Shown here one piece after another: positions 7,322-12,754 of a stretch of 12,754 bases of DNA. The notes under the pieces are model-generated. The model was not told where the DNA came from. It ran no database searches and saw only the letters and a program-made list of their open reading frames with translations. A program made the translations under genes and the position numbers. Numbering within the stretch: the first letter of the stretch is position 1; each line of letters starts with the position of its first letter. Origin of the DNA: Pseudescherichia sp032055545 (lineage in GTDB: Bacteria; Pseudomonadota; Gammaproteobacteria; Enterobacterales; Enterobacteriaceae). The stretch lies in NCBI GenBank assembly GCA_032055545.1, contig DAMBQR010000081.1:1-12754 (forward strand), given 5' to 3'.

Positions 7322-7489
7322 GCCGTTTCCTGTTTATTGCAAGTTTAACGTTTACTTAACGCAGATTTCTCTGCGCAATCGATGCCGTATAAGCAAAGTC
7401 AATGAAAAAAAGTGTGTGATAACCGTCAACATTGTCGCATTTTGGTATAGGATAGCGACGAATTTTCCTTCCCTGTTCGGAAATAGATA
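7322..7489. promoter_or_regulatory. Divergent yieH/adeP control region
   Basis: This 168-bp AT-rich spacer must hold both promoters. For adeP the best -10 is TATAGG/TAGGAT at 7446-7453, but the matching -35 (around 7423-7428, CCGTCA) is poor. A perfect 6-bp inverted repeat, CGCAGA-TTTC-TCTGCG, lies at 7360-7375. AGTTTAACGTTTACTT (7342-7357) matches the right half of a PurR operator (CGTTTNCNT) but not the left half. PurR control would suit an adenine transporter, but this is weak evidence. The adeP ribosome binding site (CGGAAA at 7478-7483) is also weak. Confidence 0.4.
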
Positions 7490-8827
7490 ATGAGCCAACA
7501 ACACACTACCCAGGCCGCGGGCCAGGGGTTGCTCGACCGCGTGTTTAAACTGCGCGAGCATGGCACCACGGCACGCACCGAGGTGATCGCCGGTTTTACC
7601 ACCTTCCTGACGATGGTCTATATCGTCTTTGTTAACCCACAGATTCTGGGCGTTGCTGGCATGGATACCAGCGCGGTATTCGTGACCACCTGTCTGATTG
7701 CCGCCTTTGGCAGCATCCTGATGGGACTCTTCGCTAACCTGCCGGTAGCGCTTGCGCCCGCGATGGGGCTGAACGCTTTCTTCGCCTTTGTGGTGGTTGG
7801 CGCCATGGGCCTGCCGTGGCAGGTGGGTATGGGCGCTATCTTCTGGGGCGCTATCGGCCTGCTGCTGCTGACCATCTTCCGCGTCCGCTACTGGATGATT
7901 GCTAACATCCCGGTAAGCCTGCGCGTCGGCATCACCAGCGGTATCGGTCTGTTCATCGGCATGATGGGTCTGAAAAACGCGGGCGTGATTGTAGCGAACC
8001 CGGATACGCTGGTGACCATCGGCAACCTGACCTCCCACAGCGTGCTGCTGGGCGTGCTGGGCTTCTTTATTATCGCTATTCTGGCCTCGCGTAACGTCCA
8101 TGCGGCGGTGCTGGTCTCTATCGTGGTAACGACTCTGCTGGGCTGGTGGCTGGGCGATGTGCACTACAGCGGGATTGTTTCTGCGCCGCCGAGCGTCACC
8201 AGCGTTGTCGGTCACGTTGACCTGGCTGGCTCGTTTAACCTTGGCCTGGCGGGCGTGATCTTCTCCTTCATGCTGGTTAACCTGTTTGACTCCTCCGGAA
8301 CGCTGATTGGCGTCACCGATAAAGCTGGTCTGGCAGATGAGAAGGGTAAGTTCCCGCGCATGAAGCAGGCCCTGTTTGTTGACAGCGTCTCCTCCGTAGC
8401 TGGCTCCTTTATCGGTACATCTTCGGTCACCGCCTATATCGAGTCCTCTTCCGGCGTCTCCGTCGGCGGGCGCACCGGCCTCACCGCCGTAGTGGTAGGC
8501 GTGCTGTTCCTGCTGGTGATTTTCCTGTCGCCGCTGGCCGGGATGGTACCGCCGTATGCCGCTGCGGGTGCGCTGATCTACGTTGGCGTGCTGATGACCT
8601 CCAGCCTCTCCCGCGTGAAATGGGACGATCTGACCGAAGCCGTGCCGGCGTTTATCACCACCGTCATGATGCCGTTCAGCTTCTCCATTACCGAAGGTAT
8701 CGCGCTGGGCTTCATCTCCTACTGCATCATGAAGATCGGTACCGGACGATTCCGCGATCTCAGCCCTTGCGTGATTATTGTTGCGCTGCTGTTTGTGTTG
8801 AAGATTGTGTTTATCGACGCGCATTAA
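7490..8827 (+). CDS. adeP: High-affinity adenine permease AdeP (YieG), NCS2/AzgA family
   Basis: Inner-membrane proton-coupled purine importer; the E. coli protein is a high-affinity adenine transporter. It has 445 residues, identical in length to E. coli AdeP. The start MSQQHTTQ is conserved. The protein is highly hydrophobic and fits the 14-helix (7+7) NCS2 fold. AzgA-type signatures are the N-terminal REHGTTARTEVIAGFTTFLT, the ALAPAMGLNAFFAF segment in the third helix, the NLFDSSGTLIGVTDKAGL segment, and GTSSVTAYIESSSGVSVGGR with the Glu expected in the substrate-site region. It is monocistronic, between the divergent yieH and a strong terminator 13 bp after the stop. Confidence 0.96.
   Translation: MSQQHTTQAAGQGLLDRVFKLREHGTTARTEVIAGFTTFLTMVYIVFVNPQILGVAGMDTSAVFVTTCLIAAFGSILMGLFANLPVALAPAMGLNAFFAFVVVGAMGLPWQVGMGAIFWGAIGLLLLTIFRVRYWMIANIPVSLRVGITSGIGLFIGMMGLKNAGVIVANPDTLVTIGNLTSHSVLLGVLGFFIIAILASRNVHAAVLVSIVVTTLLGWWLGDVHYSGIVSAPPSVTSVVGHVDLAGSFNLGLAGVIFSFMLVNLFDSSGTLIGVTDKAGLADEKGKFPRMKQALFVDSVSSVAGSFIGTSSVTAYIESSSGVSVGGRTGLTAVVVGVLFLLVIFLSPLAGMVPPYAAAGALIYVGVLMTSSLSRVKWDDLTEAVPAFITTVMMPFSFSITEGIALGFISYCIMKIGTGRFRDLSPCVIIVALLFVLKIVFIDAH
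8142..8149 (+). other. Chi site (GCTGGTGG) in adeP
   Basis: Exact Chi octamer on the plus strand within adeP, encoding part of a tryptophan-rich stretch (GWWLG). Confidence 0.7.
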
Positions 8828-8840
8828 CAGCGAAAAACAG

Positions 8841-8874
8841 GCCCGGCAGGCTCTTAGCTGCCGGGCTTTTTTTT
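8841..8874 (+). terminator. Strong bidirectional rho-independent terminator (adeP/chrR)
   Basis: Stem GCCCGGCAG (8841-8849) pairs perfectly with CTGCCGGGC (8858-8866). The loop is 8 nt, followed directly by eight T (8867-8874) and preceded by an A run (8834-8838). Read on the minus strand the same hairpin is followed by CTGTTTTT, so it can also end chrR transcripts. The chrR stop codon overlaps the last two T of the tract. Confidence 0.95.
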
Positions 8875-9439
8875 ATGCTCTGACTTTCTTGATGTAATCA
8901 CCAAACGCCGTCAGCTGGCCGGTCAGATGGTCCAGCGTGCTCTGATCGATAACCTCGCCCGTCTGTGGATCCACCTTGTTCTGGATCACCCCGCCCATAA
9001 ACTCCGGCTTGTTCATCACCATCGCGTCGAGAAACACCAGAATCTGTCGCAGATGGTACTGGCAGCGTGCACCGCCGATAGCGCCCATTGAGCTGGTCTG
9101 GATCAGCACCGGCTTGCCTGCCAGCGGCTGCGCAGGCAGACGTGACAGCCAGTCGATGGCGTTCTTCAGGCCGCCCGGTACGGAGTAGTTGTATTCGGGA
9201 GTCACAATCACCACGCCATCGGCATTGCGGATCTGCTCGGCAATGGACTCAACGCTCTGCGGGAACCCCTCTTCCTGCTGGATATCGGCATCGTACAGCG
9301 GGATTTCGGCAATTGTCGGCAGCGGTGCCACCGTCATGCCTTCCGGCGCGATTTTAGGCAGCGTGCGGGCCACCATCGCATTGAATGAGCCTTTGCGCAG
9401 GCTGCCAAGTAACGTAACGACGTGCAGTGAATCAGACAT
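8873..9439 (-). CDS. chrR: NAD(P)H-dependent FMN quinone/chromate reductase ChrR (YieF)
   Basis: Soluble flavoprotein of the NADPH-dependent FMN reductase family. The E. coli homologue reduces quinones and chromate by two-electron transfer and is thought to protect against oxidative stress. It has 188 residues, the E. coli length. The FMN phosphate-binding loop GSLRKGSFN (~residues 12-20) follows the first strand. The flavodoxin-fold signature TPEYNYSVPGGLKNAIDWLSR lies near residues 80-100, and QTSSMGAIGGARCQYHLRQ forms the second flavin-contact region. A good ribosome binding site, AAGGAG (plus coordinates 9445-9450), precedes the start. It lies 34 bp downstream of yieE on the same strand, so the two are probably co-transcribed. 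Confidence 0.95.
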   Translation of the reverse strand: MSDSLHVVTLLGSLRKGSFNAMVARTLPKIAPEGMTVAPLPTIAEIPLYDADIQQEEGFPQSVESIAEQIRNADGVVIVTPEYNYSVPGGLKNAIDWLSRLPAQPLAGKPVLIQTSSMGAIGGARCQYHLRQILVFLDAMVMNKPEFMGGVIQNKVDPQTGEVIDQSTLDHLTGQLTAFGDYIKKVRA

Positions 9440-9473
9440 CTTTACTCCTTACCGATAAGTGTAATGAAGCGAA

Positions 9474-10199
9474 TTACGCAGGCAGGCTGGTAAAACGCAT
9501 CAGGCGGGTGGCGGGATTGTTCGCTCGGGTTTGTATATCTGACAGACAGCGCCAGCCCCGCCTGGTATCAAACTCCCAAATCTTCAGGCTTTCAATGGCG
9601 GGTGAAACCGCCACCGACCAGATTAGCACGTCCTCCGCATCGCATAGCGCCTCAATAGGTTCAGGCTGCGCCGCACGCAGCTTGCCGGAGCCGGGCAGCA
9701 GCTGTAGGAAACCCGAGGTATCCTCGGGCTGGCTGGCCATCTTCAGCACGCTCTGCCGCAGGGTAACAATCTGCGCCTGGGCCTCGTTGGGATCGCTCTG
9801 GTTGTTGATCCACAGCCTTTCGTTGCTGGTAAAGATCTGGCGCTCCGGGGCATGAGGGGTGTGAAAGCTGCGGGTTGCCCGCTGCAACTCCATATCCAGA
9901 CCGCACAGGCCGCTGGTGGCGATCGCCACGCCCACCATATTCCCGGCATAGGCCAGCGAAAAGTGGGGCAGGCTACGATCGGCAAAGACCGGGCGACCAT
10001 TGGGCTGGGTGATGATTTCAGGTAGCTCGCTTAAACCGTAGAGCATAAATACCAGTTCGGCGAGGAGGGCGCGGGAGGCTAAATAGCGGGTGCGGTGATG
10101 TTCCGGCAACGACCTGGCCCGATCGTGACAGGACGAAGGCAGGCGGCCGGAGACCAGCTGCCCATCGGTAAGGATCCCTCTTGCAAAGTGTGTCGCCAT
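9474..10199 (-). CDS. yieE: 4'-phosphopantetheinyl transferase-like protein YieE
   Basis: Sfp-type PPTase homologue of 241 residues; PPTases move phosphopantetheine from CoA to a carrier-protein serine. Family features seen: RYLASRALLAEL (residues 38-49), PNGRPVF (66-72), and the metal-binding GLDMELQR with D102 and E104. Unusual features: the SHS histidine of typical PPTases reads AYA with Y84 at that place, and the WxxKExxxK motif reads VTLRQSVLK, so the acidic catalytic residue is Q149. The E. coli homologue, as I recall it, differs at the same places, so this looks like a property of the subfamily rather than local decay. The start is supported by AAGGAG at plus coordinates 10206-10211. 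The in vivo substrate is not known to me. Confidence 0.85.
   Translation of the reverse strand: MATHFARGILTDGQLVSGRLPSSCHDRARSLPEHHRTRYLASRALLAELVFMLYGLSELPEIITQPNGRPVFADRSLPHFSLAYAGNMVGVAIATSGLCGLDMELQRATRSFHTPHAPERQIFTSNERLWINNQSDPNEAQAQIVTLRQSVLKMASQPEDTSGFLQLLPGSGKLRAAQPEPIEALCDAEDVLIWSVAVSPAIESLKIWEFDTRRGWRCLSDIQTRANNPATRLMRFTSLPA
9912..9919 (+). other. Chi site (GCTGGTGG) opposite yieE
   Basis: Exact Chi octamer on the plus strand, antisense to yieE. All three Chi octamers I found in the window are in the same orientation. Confidence 0.7.
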
Positions 10200-10442
10200 T
10201 TTTCACTCCTTGATAATGGTTAGGCCGCTCGCCACGGTAAAAGCAGTATTGCCTATTGTGTGCAGGTTTTAACACGGAAAAAAGGGGCTAAAAAGGACTC
10301 TGCGGGATTTTTACAATTCGAGAGAAGAGGCTGATAGAAGGGGTAACGTCTTACTGTTTGCAGTGCCTGCTTATTTTTTTTGATTTTTAATGCTTAATTC
10401 AAGATTAGCAGGACGAAAAGCTTAACGTTGTGATATCGCTGC

Positions 10443-10472
10443 TGAAAAAAGGTGTTCTTGTCTCGTTATGAT
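10443..10472 (+). promoter_or_regulatory. Candidate sigma70 promoter for the accessory cassette
   Basis: TATGAT at 10467-10472 matches the -10 consensus at five of six positions. The best -35 at 18-bp spacing is TGAAAA (10443-10448), only three of six. Predicted transcription would begin near 10479, giving a leader of about 58 nt that contains the inverted repeat at 10488-10509. Confidence 0.4.
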
Positions 10473-10487
10473 CCGAACTTCACATAA

Positions 10488-10509
10488 ACCTTCCCGGTAT
10501 GGCGAAGGT
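10488..10509. repeat. Inverted repeat in the leader of the accessory cassette
   Basis: ACCTTC (10488-10493) and GAAGGT (10504-10509) are perfect 6-bp arms around a 10-nt centre. It lies between the candidate -10 and the ribosome binding site (AAGGAG, 10525-10530), where it could act as an operator or as an mRNA hairpin. The left arm also overlaps a short match to the mnmE 3' end. Confidence 0.4.
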
Positions 10510-10536
10510 GAAAGCTGTTTTGCAAAGGAGTGATAA

Positions 10537-11106
10537 GTGCGTATTGAAGAAGAGGTGTATCTTGATGACTATGAGTTACGAAGAAAGAAATTTATCTACG
10601 ATCGTCGGGTTCATTACAGCTATGTTTTTGTCGCTGGTAACGAAGTATACACGGTCATCATTGGAAGCCTGATAGATGAAGCCATTTTCACTCACATCGG
10701 ATATGAAATGCCAGAAAACATTCCTTTTCCCTCCAATGGAATGGCAGAGGTTTACTTCGATATTTATGATGGCATGGATTCCCTCGCTGACTTCCGACAT
10801 GTACAGTTTTCTGGGCTAGGGAGTGCGGTTGTTCTTCAGACAGTAGCACTGACATTGATTGCGCACTTTGAGAAATTTAACGTTGGCGGATTTGTATTTC
10901 AGGCTGCGGCAGGCGGGGCTGCAGATATTGGGCGTGTAACTTCTTTAGAAGAGATTTATGACTACATGCTTGGGTTAAAAAATGAACCACGCTATAATCG
11001 GCGTACGAGATTGCCTAAGAAAGCACCGCGTCCGTTGTTACCAACCGAACTACATGCGTATAAACACGTAACCGAAGGGAGAGCTTGCTATGTCGTATTG
11101 CAATAA
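10537..11106 (+). CDS. Unrecognised accessory protein, 189 aa, weak GNAT-like pattern
   Basis: I do not recognise this protein. The GTG start is chosen because AAGGAG (10525-10530) lies 6 nt upstream. The N-terminus is acidic and strand-rich (YSYVFVAGNEVYTVIIGSLID). A middle segment with FSGLGSAVVLQTVALTLIAHF, then a strand GGFVFQAA, then SLEEIYDYMLGL resembles the order of motif A (GxGxA and helix), strand and tyrosine-containing end of GNAT acyltransferases and of GNAT-like phage proteins. The C-terminus (NRRTRLPKKAPRPLLP) is basic and proline-rich. No signal peptide or membrane helix is visible. GC is near 40% by hand count of several 60-base lines, with codons such as ATA, CTA and AGA, unlike the GC-rich neighbours, which suggests horizontal acquisition. 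Its last 17 bp overlap the next gene. Confidence 0.8.
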   Translation: MRIEEEVYLDDYELRRKKFIYDRRVHYSYVFVAGNEVYTVIIGSLIDEAIFTHIGYEMPENIPFPSNGMAEVYFDIYDGMDSLADFRHVQFSGLGSAVVLQTVALTLIAHFEKFNVGGFVFQAAAGGAADIGRVTSLEEIYDYMLGLKNEPRYNRRTRLPKKAPRPLLPTELHAYKHVTEGRACYVVLQ

Positions 11107-11311
11107 ACATGCGCGTTCCACATCACGCCCTCTTGGTACCGACGAGAAAGAAGTTATGCAGGCATTAATCACGGCTGAGCTAGAAACTTATAACCTTAAT
11201 AGAGCGAAAACATATCTAAAAGAGGCGAAAGCAGAGAAAAAACACTCTTCAGCCTCTTTACTACGCCGCAAGCTGAAAGCGACGTTGGTCCGTGAGTTTC
11301 AAGACGTTTGA
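11090..11311 (+). CDS. Unrecognised small basic protein, 73 aa, coupled to the 189-aa gene
   Basis: I do not recognise this protein. The ATG at 11090 has AAGGGAG 8 nt upstream, inside the preceding gene, and the 17-bp overlap in another frame suggests translational coupling. The protein is short, rich in Lys, Arg and Ala, and looks mostly helical from about residue 17 (TDEKEVMQALITAELETYN, then RAKTYLKEAKAEKK and LLRRKLKATLVREF). It has no membrane segment. Low GC (about 35% in one counted line) and AGA/CTA codons match the upstream gene. It could be a partner or antidote of the 189-aa protein, a nucleic-acid-binding protein, or a phage remnant; nothing in the sequence decides. Confidence 0.7.
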   Translation: MSYCNKHARSTSRPLGTDEKEVMQALITAELETYNLNRAKTYLKEAKAEKKHSSASLLRRKLKATLVREFQDV

Positions 11312-11331
11312 TGTAAATAAACCGGACTGAA

Positions 11332-11361
11332 AACCCGCATCAACACCAGTCAATGCGGGTT
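11332..11361 (-). terminator. Terminator between mnmE and the accessory cassette
   Basis: AACCCGCAT (11332-11340) and ATGCGGGTT (11353-11361) form a perfect 9-bp stem with a 12-nt loop. Read on the minus strand it lies 29 bp after the mnmE stop, and its last two T continue into TTCAG, giving a short run of four T. On the plus strand, 20 bp after the 73-aa gene, no T run follows. It therefore mainly serves mnmE but may work in both directions. Confidence 0.7.
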
Positions 11362-11390
11362 AACAACGCTTCACATACCCATCTAAAACG

Positions 11391-11408
11391 TTACTTCCCG
11401 ATACAGAA
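11391..11408 (-). other. SGI1-type attB at the 3' end of mnmE
   Basis: The last 18 bp of mnmE on the minus strand read TTCTGTATCGGGAAGTAA (codons F-C-I-G-K-stop). This matches the 18-bp attachment site used by Salmonella genomic island 1 and related integrative mobilisable elements. No second close copy, SGI1-type integrase or excisionase gene is visible within the window, so the site appears unoccupied by a full element here. Confidence 0.8.
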
Positions 11409-12754
11409 GCTTGAGAAGATCCGGCCTAACAGGTCGTCAGAGGTAAACTCGCCGGTGATCTCGCTCAGGCTCTGCTGGGCCAGGCGCAGCTCTTCCGCCA
11501 GCAGCTCGCCCGCCCATGCACCCAGCAGTTGTGCCTTACCTTGCTGTAAATGTTCGGCTGCCAGCTCCAGCGCCTGCAGGTGGCGGCGGCGGGCCAGGAA
11601 GCCCCCCTCCATTTGCGTATCAAAACCCATGCTCTGCTTAAGATGGTTACGCAGCACGTCAATGCCTTCGCCGGTGTAGGCGGAGAGGCGCACAAGTGAG
11701 TGACCGTTCACCTCGCTGATCCCCAGCGTCTCGCCGGTCAGATCGGCTTTATTACGTACCACGGTGATCGGCAGCTTCGCGGGCAGGCGGGCGATAAAGT
11801 CCGGCCAGATATCTGCCGGGTCAACGGCATCGGTAGTGGTGCCATCGACCATAAACAGCACCCGGTCGGCCTGCTCGATCTCCTGCCAGGCGCGCTCAAT
11901 GCCGATGCGCTCCACCTCGTCGCTGGCGTCGCGCAGCCCGGCGGTATCAATGATATGCAGCGGCATGCCGTCGATGTGAATGTGCTCGCGCAGTACGTCG
12001 CGGGTAGTCCCGGCGATATCGGTGACGATAGCCGCCTCGCGCCCGGCCAGGGCGTTCAGCAGGCTCGATTTCCCGGCGTTCGGGCGACCGGCGATCACCA
12101 CCTTCATCCCTTCTCGCAGCAGGCTACCCTGGCGCGCTTCCGCCCGTACGGCCTCGAGATCGGTCATCACATTGTTAAGCTGCGCTTCGATTTTGCCATC
12201 GGAGAGGAAATCGATCTCCTCGTCAGGGAAATCAATTGCGGCTTCCACGTAGATACGCAGGTGAGTGAGTGCTTCCACCAGGTGATTAACGCGGGTGGAG
12301 AAGGCTCCCTGAAGCGAGTTCAGCGCCGAGCGTGCGGCCTGCTCGGAGCTGGCATCGATCAGGTCGGCGATCGCCTCTGCCTGGGCGAGGTCCAACTTGT
12401 CGTTGAGAAACGCGCGTTCGGAAAACTCACCGGGGCGGGCGATCCGCAGGCCAGGCAGGGTCAGGATGCGCTTCAACAGCAGGTCGAGGATCACCGGCCC
12501 GCCATGCCCCTGTAGCTCCAGCACGTCTTCGCCGGTAAAAGAGTTCGGGCCAGGGAACCAGAGGGCGATGCCCTGATCCAGTGCCGTGCCGTCCGAGTCG
12601 TTAAACGGCAGGTAGTCGGCATAGCGCGGTTTCGGCAGCTTGCCCAGCACGGCCTGCGCGACTTCGCGTGCCTTGTGGCCGGAGATGCGCAGGATGCCCA
12701 CACCACCGCGTCCCGGTGGGGTTGCCTGGGCGACGATAGTGTCGTTATGGCTCA
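11391..12754 (-). CDS. mnmE: tRNA uridine-5-carboxymethylaminomethyl modification GTPase MnmE (TrmE)
   Basis: With MnmG, this K+-activated GTPase modifies the wobble uridine (position 34) of certain tRNAs in the cytoplasm. The minus strand enters the window at the second base of the start codon (TG AGC CAT AAC), so just one base is missing and the protein is 454 residues, the E. coli length. The N-terminal formyl-THF-binding domain starts SHNDTIVAQATPPGRGG. The G domain shows G1 GRPNAGKS (223-230), G2/K-loop DIAGTTRD (246-253), G3 DTAG (270-273), G4 NKAD (335-338) and G5 SAYTGEG. The essential C-terminal CIGK has its Cys at 451. Its last 18 bp double as a known integration site. Confidence 0.98.
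   Translation of the reverse strand, partial: SHNDTIVAQATPPGRGGVGILRISGHKAREVAQAVLGKLPKPRYADYLPFNDSDGTALDQGIALWFPGPNSFTGEDVLELQGHGGPVILDLLLKRILTLPGLRIARPGEFSERAFLNDKLDLAQAEAIADLIDASSEQAARSALNSLQGAFSTRVNHLVEALTHLRIYVEAAIDFPDEEIDFLSDGKIEAQLNNVMTDLEAVRAEARQGSLLREGMKVVIAGRPNAGKSSLLNALAGREAAIVTDIAGTTRDVLREHIHIDGMPLHIIDTAGLRDASDEVERIGIERAWQEIEQADRVLFMVDGTTTDAVDPADIWPDFIARLPAKLPITVVRNKADLTGETLGISEVNGHSLVRLSAYTGEGIDVLRNHLKQSMGFDTQMEGGFLARRRHLQALELAAEHLQQGKAQLLGAWAGELLAEELRLAQQSLSEITGEFTSDDLLGRIFSSFCIGK

Larger units (their letters stand above)
10200..10536. other. AT-rich intergenic region between divergent yieE and the accessory cassette
   Basis: This 337-bp stretch has no convincing gene. It must carry the yieE promoter (minus strand; no clear consensus found) and the cassette promoter (plus strand). 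It includes homopolymer-rich sequence at 10372-10390 and a small GCAG-TGC-CTGC hairpin (10360-10370) followed by TTATTTTTTTT on the plus strand. It also includes a candidate -10 at 10467 and an inverted repeat at 10488-10509. The shift to low GC begins around 10270, so most of this spacer seems to belong with the accessory cassette rather than with yieE. Confidence 0.6.

Noticed and set aside
7342..7357. PurR operator upstream of adeP
   Set aside because: Only the right half matches the consensus; the left half lacks the GCAA core. It is noted within the control-region entry but not called as a site.
7352..8824. Long open frame (490 codons) on the minus strand across adeP
   Set aside because: It is antisense to the well-conserved permease. 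The His/Gln/Asp-rich translation is the expected complement of hydrophobic codons, and it has no ribosome binding site or domain.
10576..10800. Minus-strand 74-codon open frame inside the 189-aa gene
   Set aside because: It has no good ribosome binding site, lies wholly within a plus-strand gene with good start signals, and shows no recognisable motif.
10200..11390. CRISPR array, tRNA or insertion sequence in the accessory region
   Set aside because: I looked for regularly spaced direct repeats, cloverleaf arms with a CCA end, and terminal inverted repeats with a transposase frame; none is visible.
11700..12515. Plus-strand open frame (271 codons) across mnmE
   Set aside because: It is antisense to MnmE, whose G1-G5 motifs and length are intact.

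Overview
This window is a chromosomal segment from a member of the Enterobacteriaceae. The proteins read as close relatives of the E. coli K-12 versions, usually with identical lengths. The host genes are GC-rich, and a REP family with GCCCGGT/ACCGGGC arms is present. Together these suggest Enterobacter, Lelliottia, Leclercia, Kosakonia or Klebsiella rather than Escherichia; the genus is an inference.

Layout, left to right. The window opens at the third base of codon 2 of glmS (glucosamine-6-phosphate synthase). The glmS terminator and the usual Tn7 target follow. Next is a PhoB-type promoter with five 11-bp-spaced half sites, driving pstS. A two-hairpin spacer that includes a REP element leads into pstC-pstA-pstB-phoU. 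Together these genes form the high-affinity phosphate ABC transporter and its signalling partner PhoU. An inverted REP copy closes the operon. Then come yieH (HAD sugar-phosphate phosphatase, minus strand), adeP (adenine permease, plus strand), a strong bidirectional terminator, and the minus-strand pair yieE-chrR (PPTase-like protein and FMN quinone/chromate reductase).

From about 10270 to 11390 the composition drops sharply. This AT-rich stretch holds two overlapping plus-strand genes that I do not recognise (189 and 73 codons). It sits between yieE and mnmE, where E. coli K-12 carries tnaCAB, mdtL and yidZ. The window ends inside the mnmE start codon (tRNA-modifying GTPase, minus strand). 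The last 18 bp of mnmE match the known attachment site of SGI1-family integrative elements.

Most of the window is conserved core genome. The new material is the accessory two-gene cassette (10537-11311), its own promoter/leader region, and its position directly beside the SGI1-type attB. The first protein has a GNAT-like sequence pattern, the second is a small basic helical protein, and their reading frames overlap by 17 bp. Function cannot be assigned from sequence alone. A second point of interest is that YieE keeps the PPTase metal-binding Asp/Glu motif but lacks the usual KE motif and SHS histidine.
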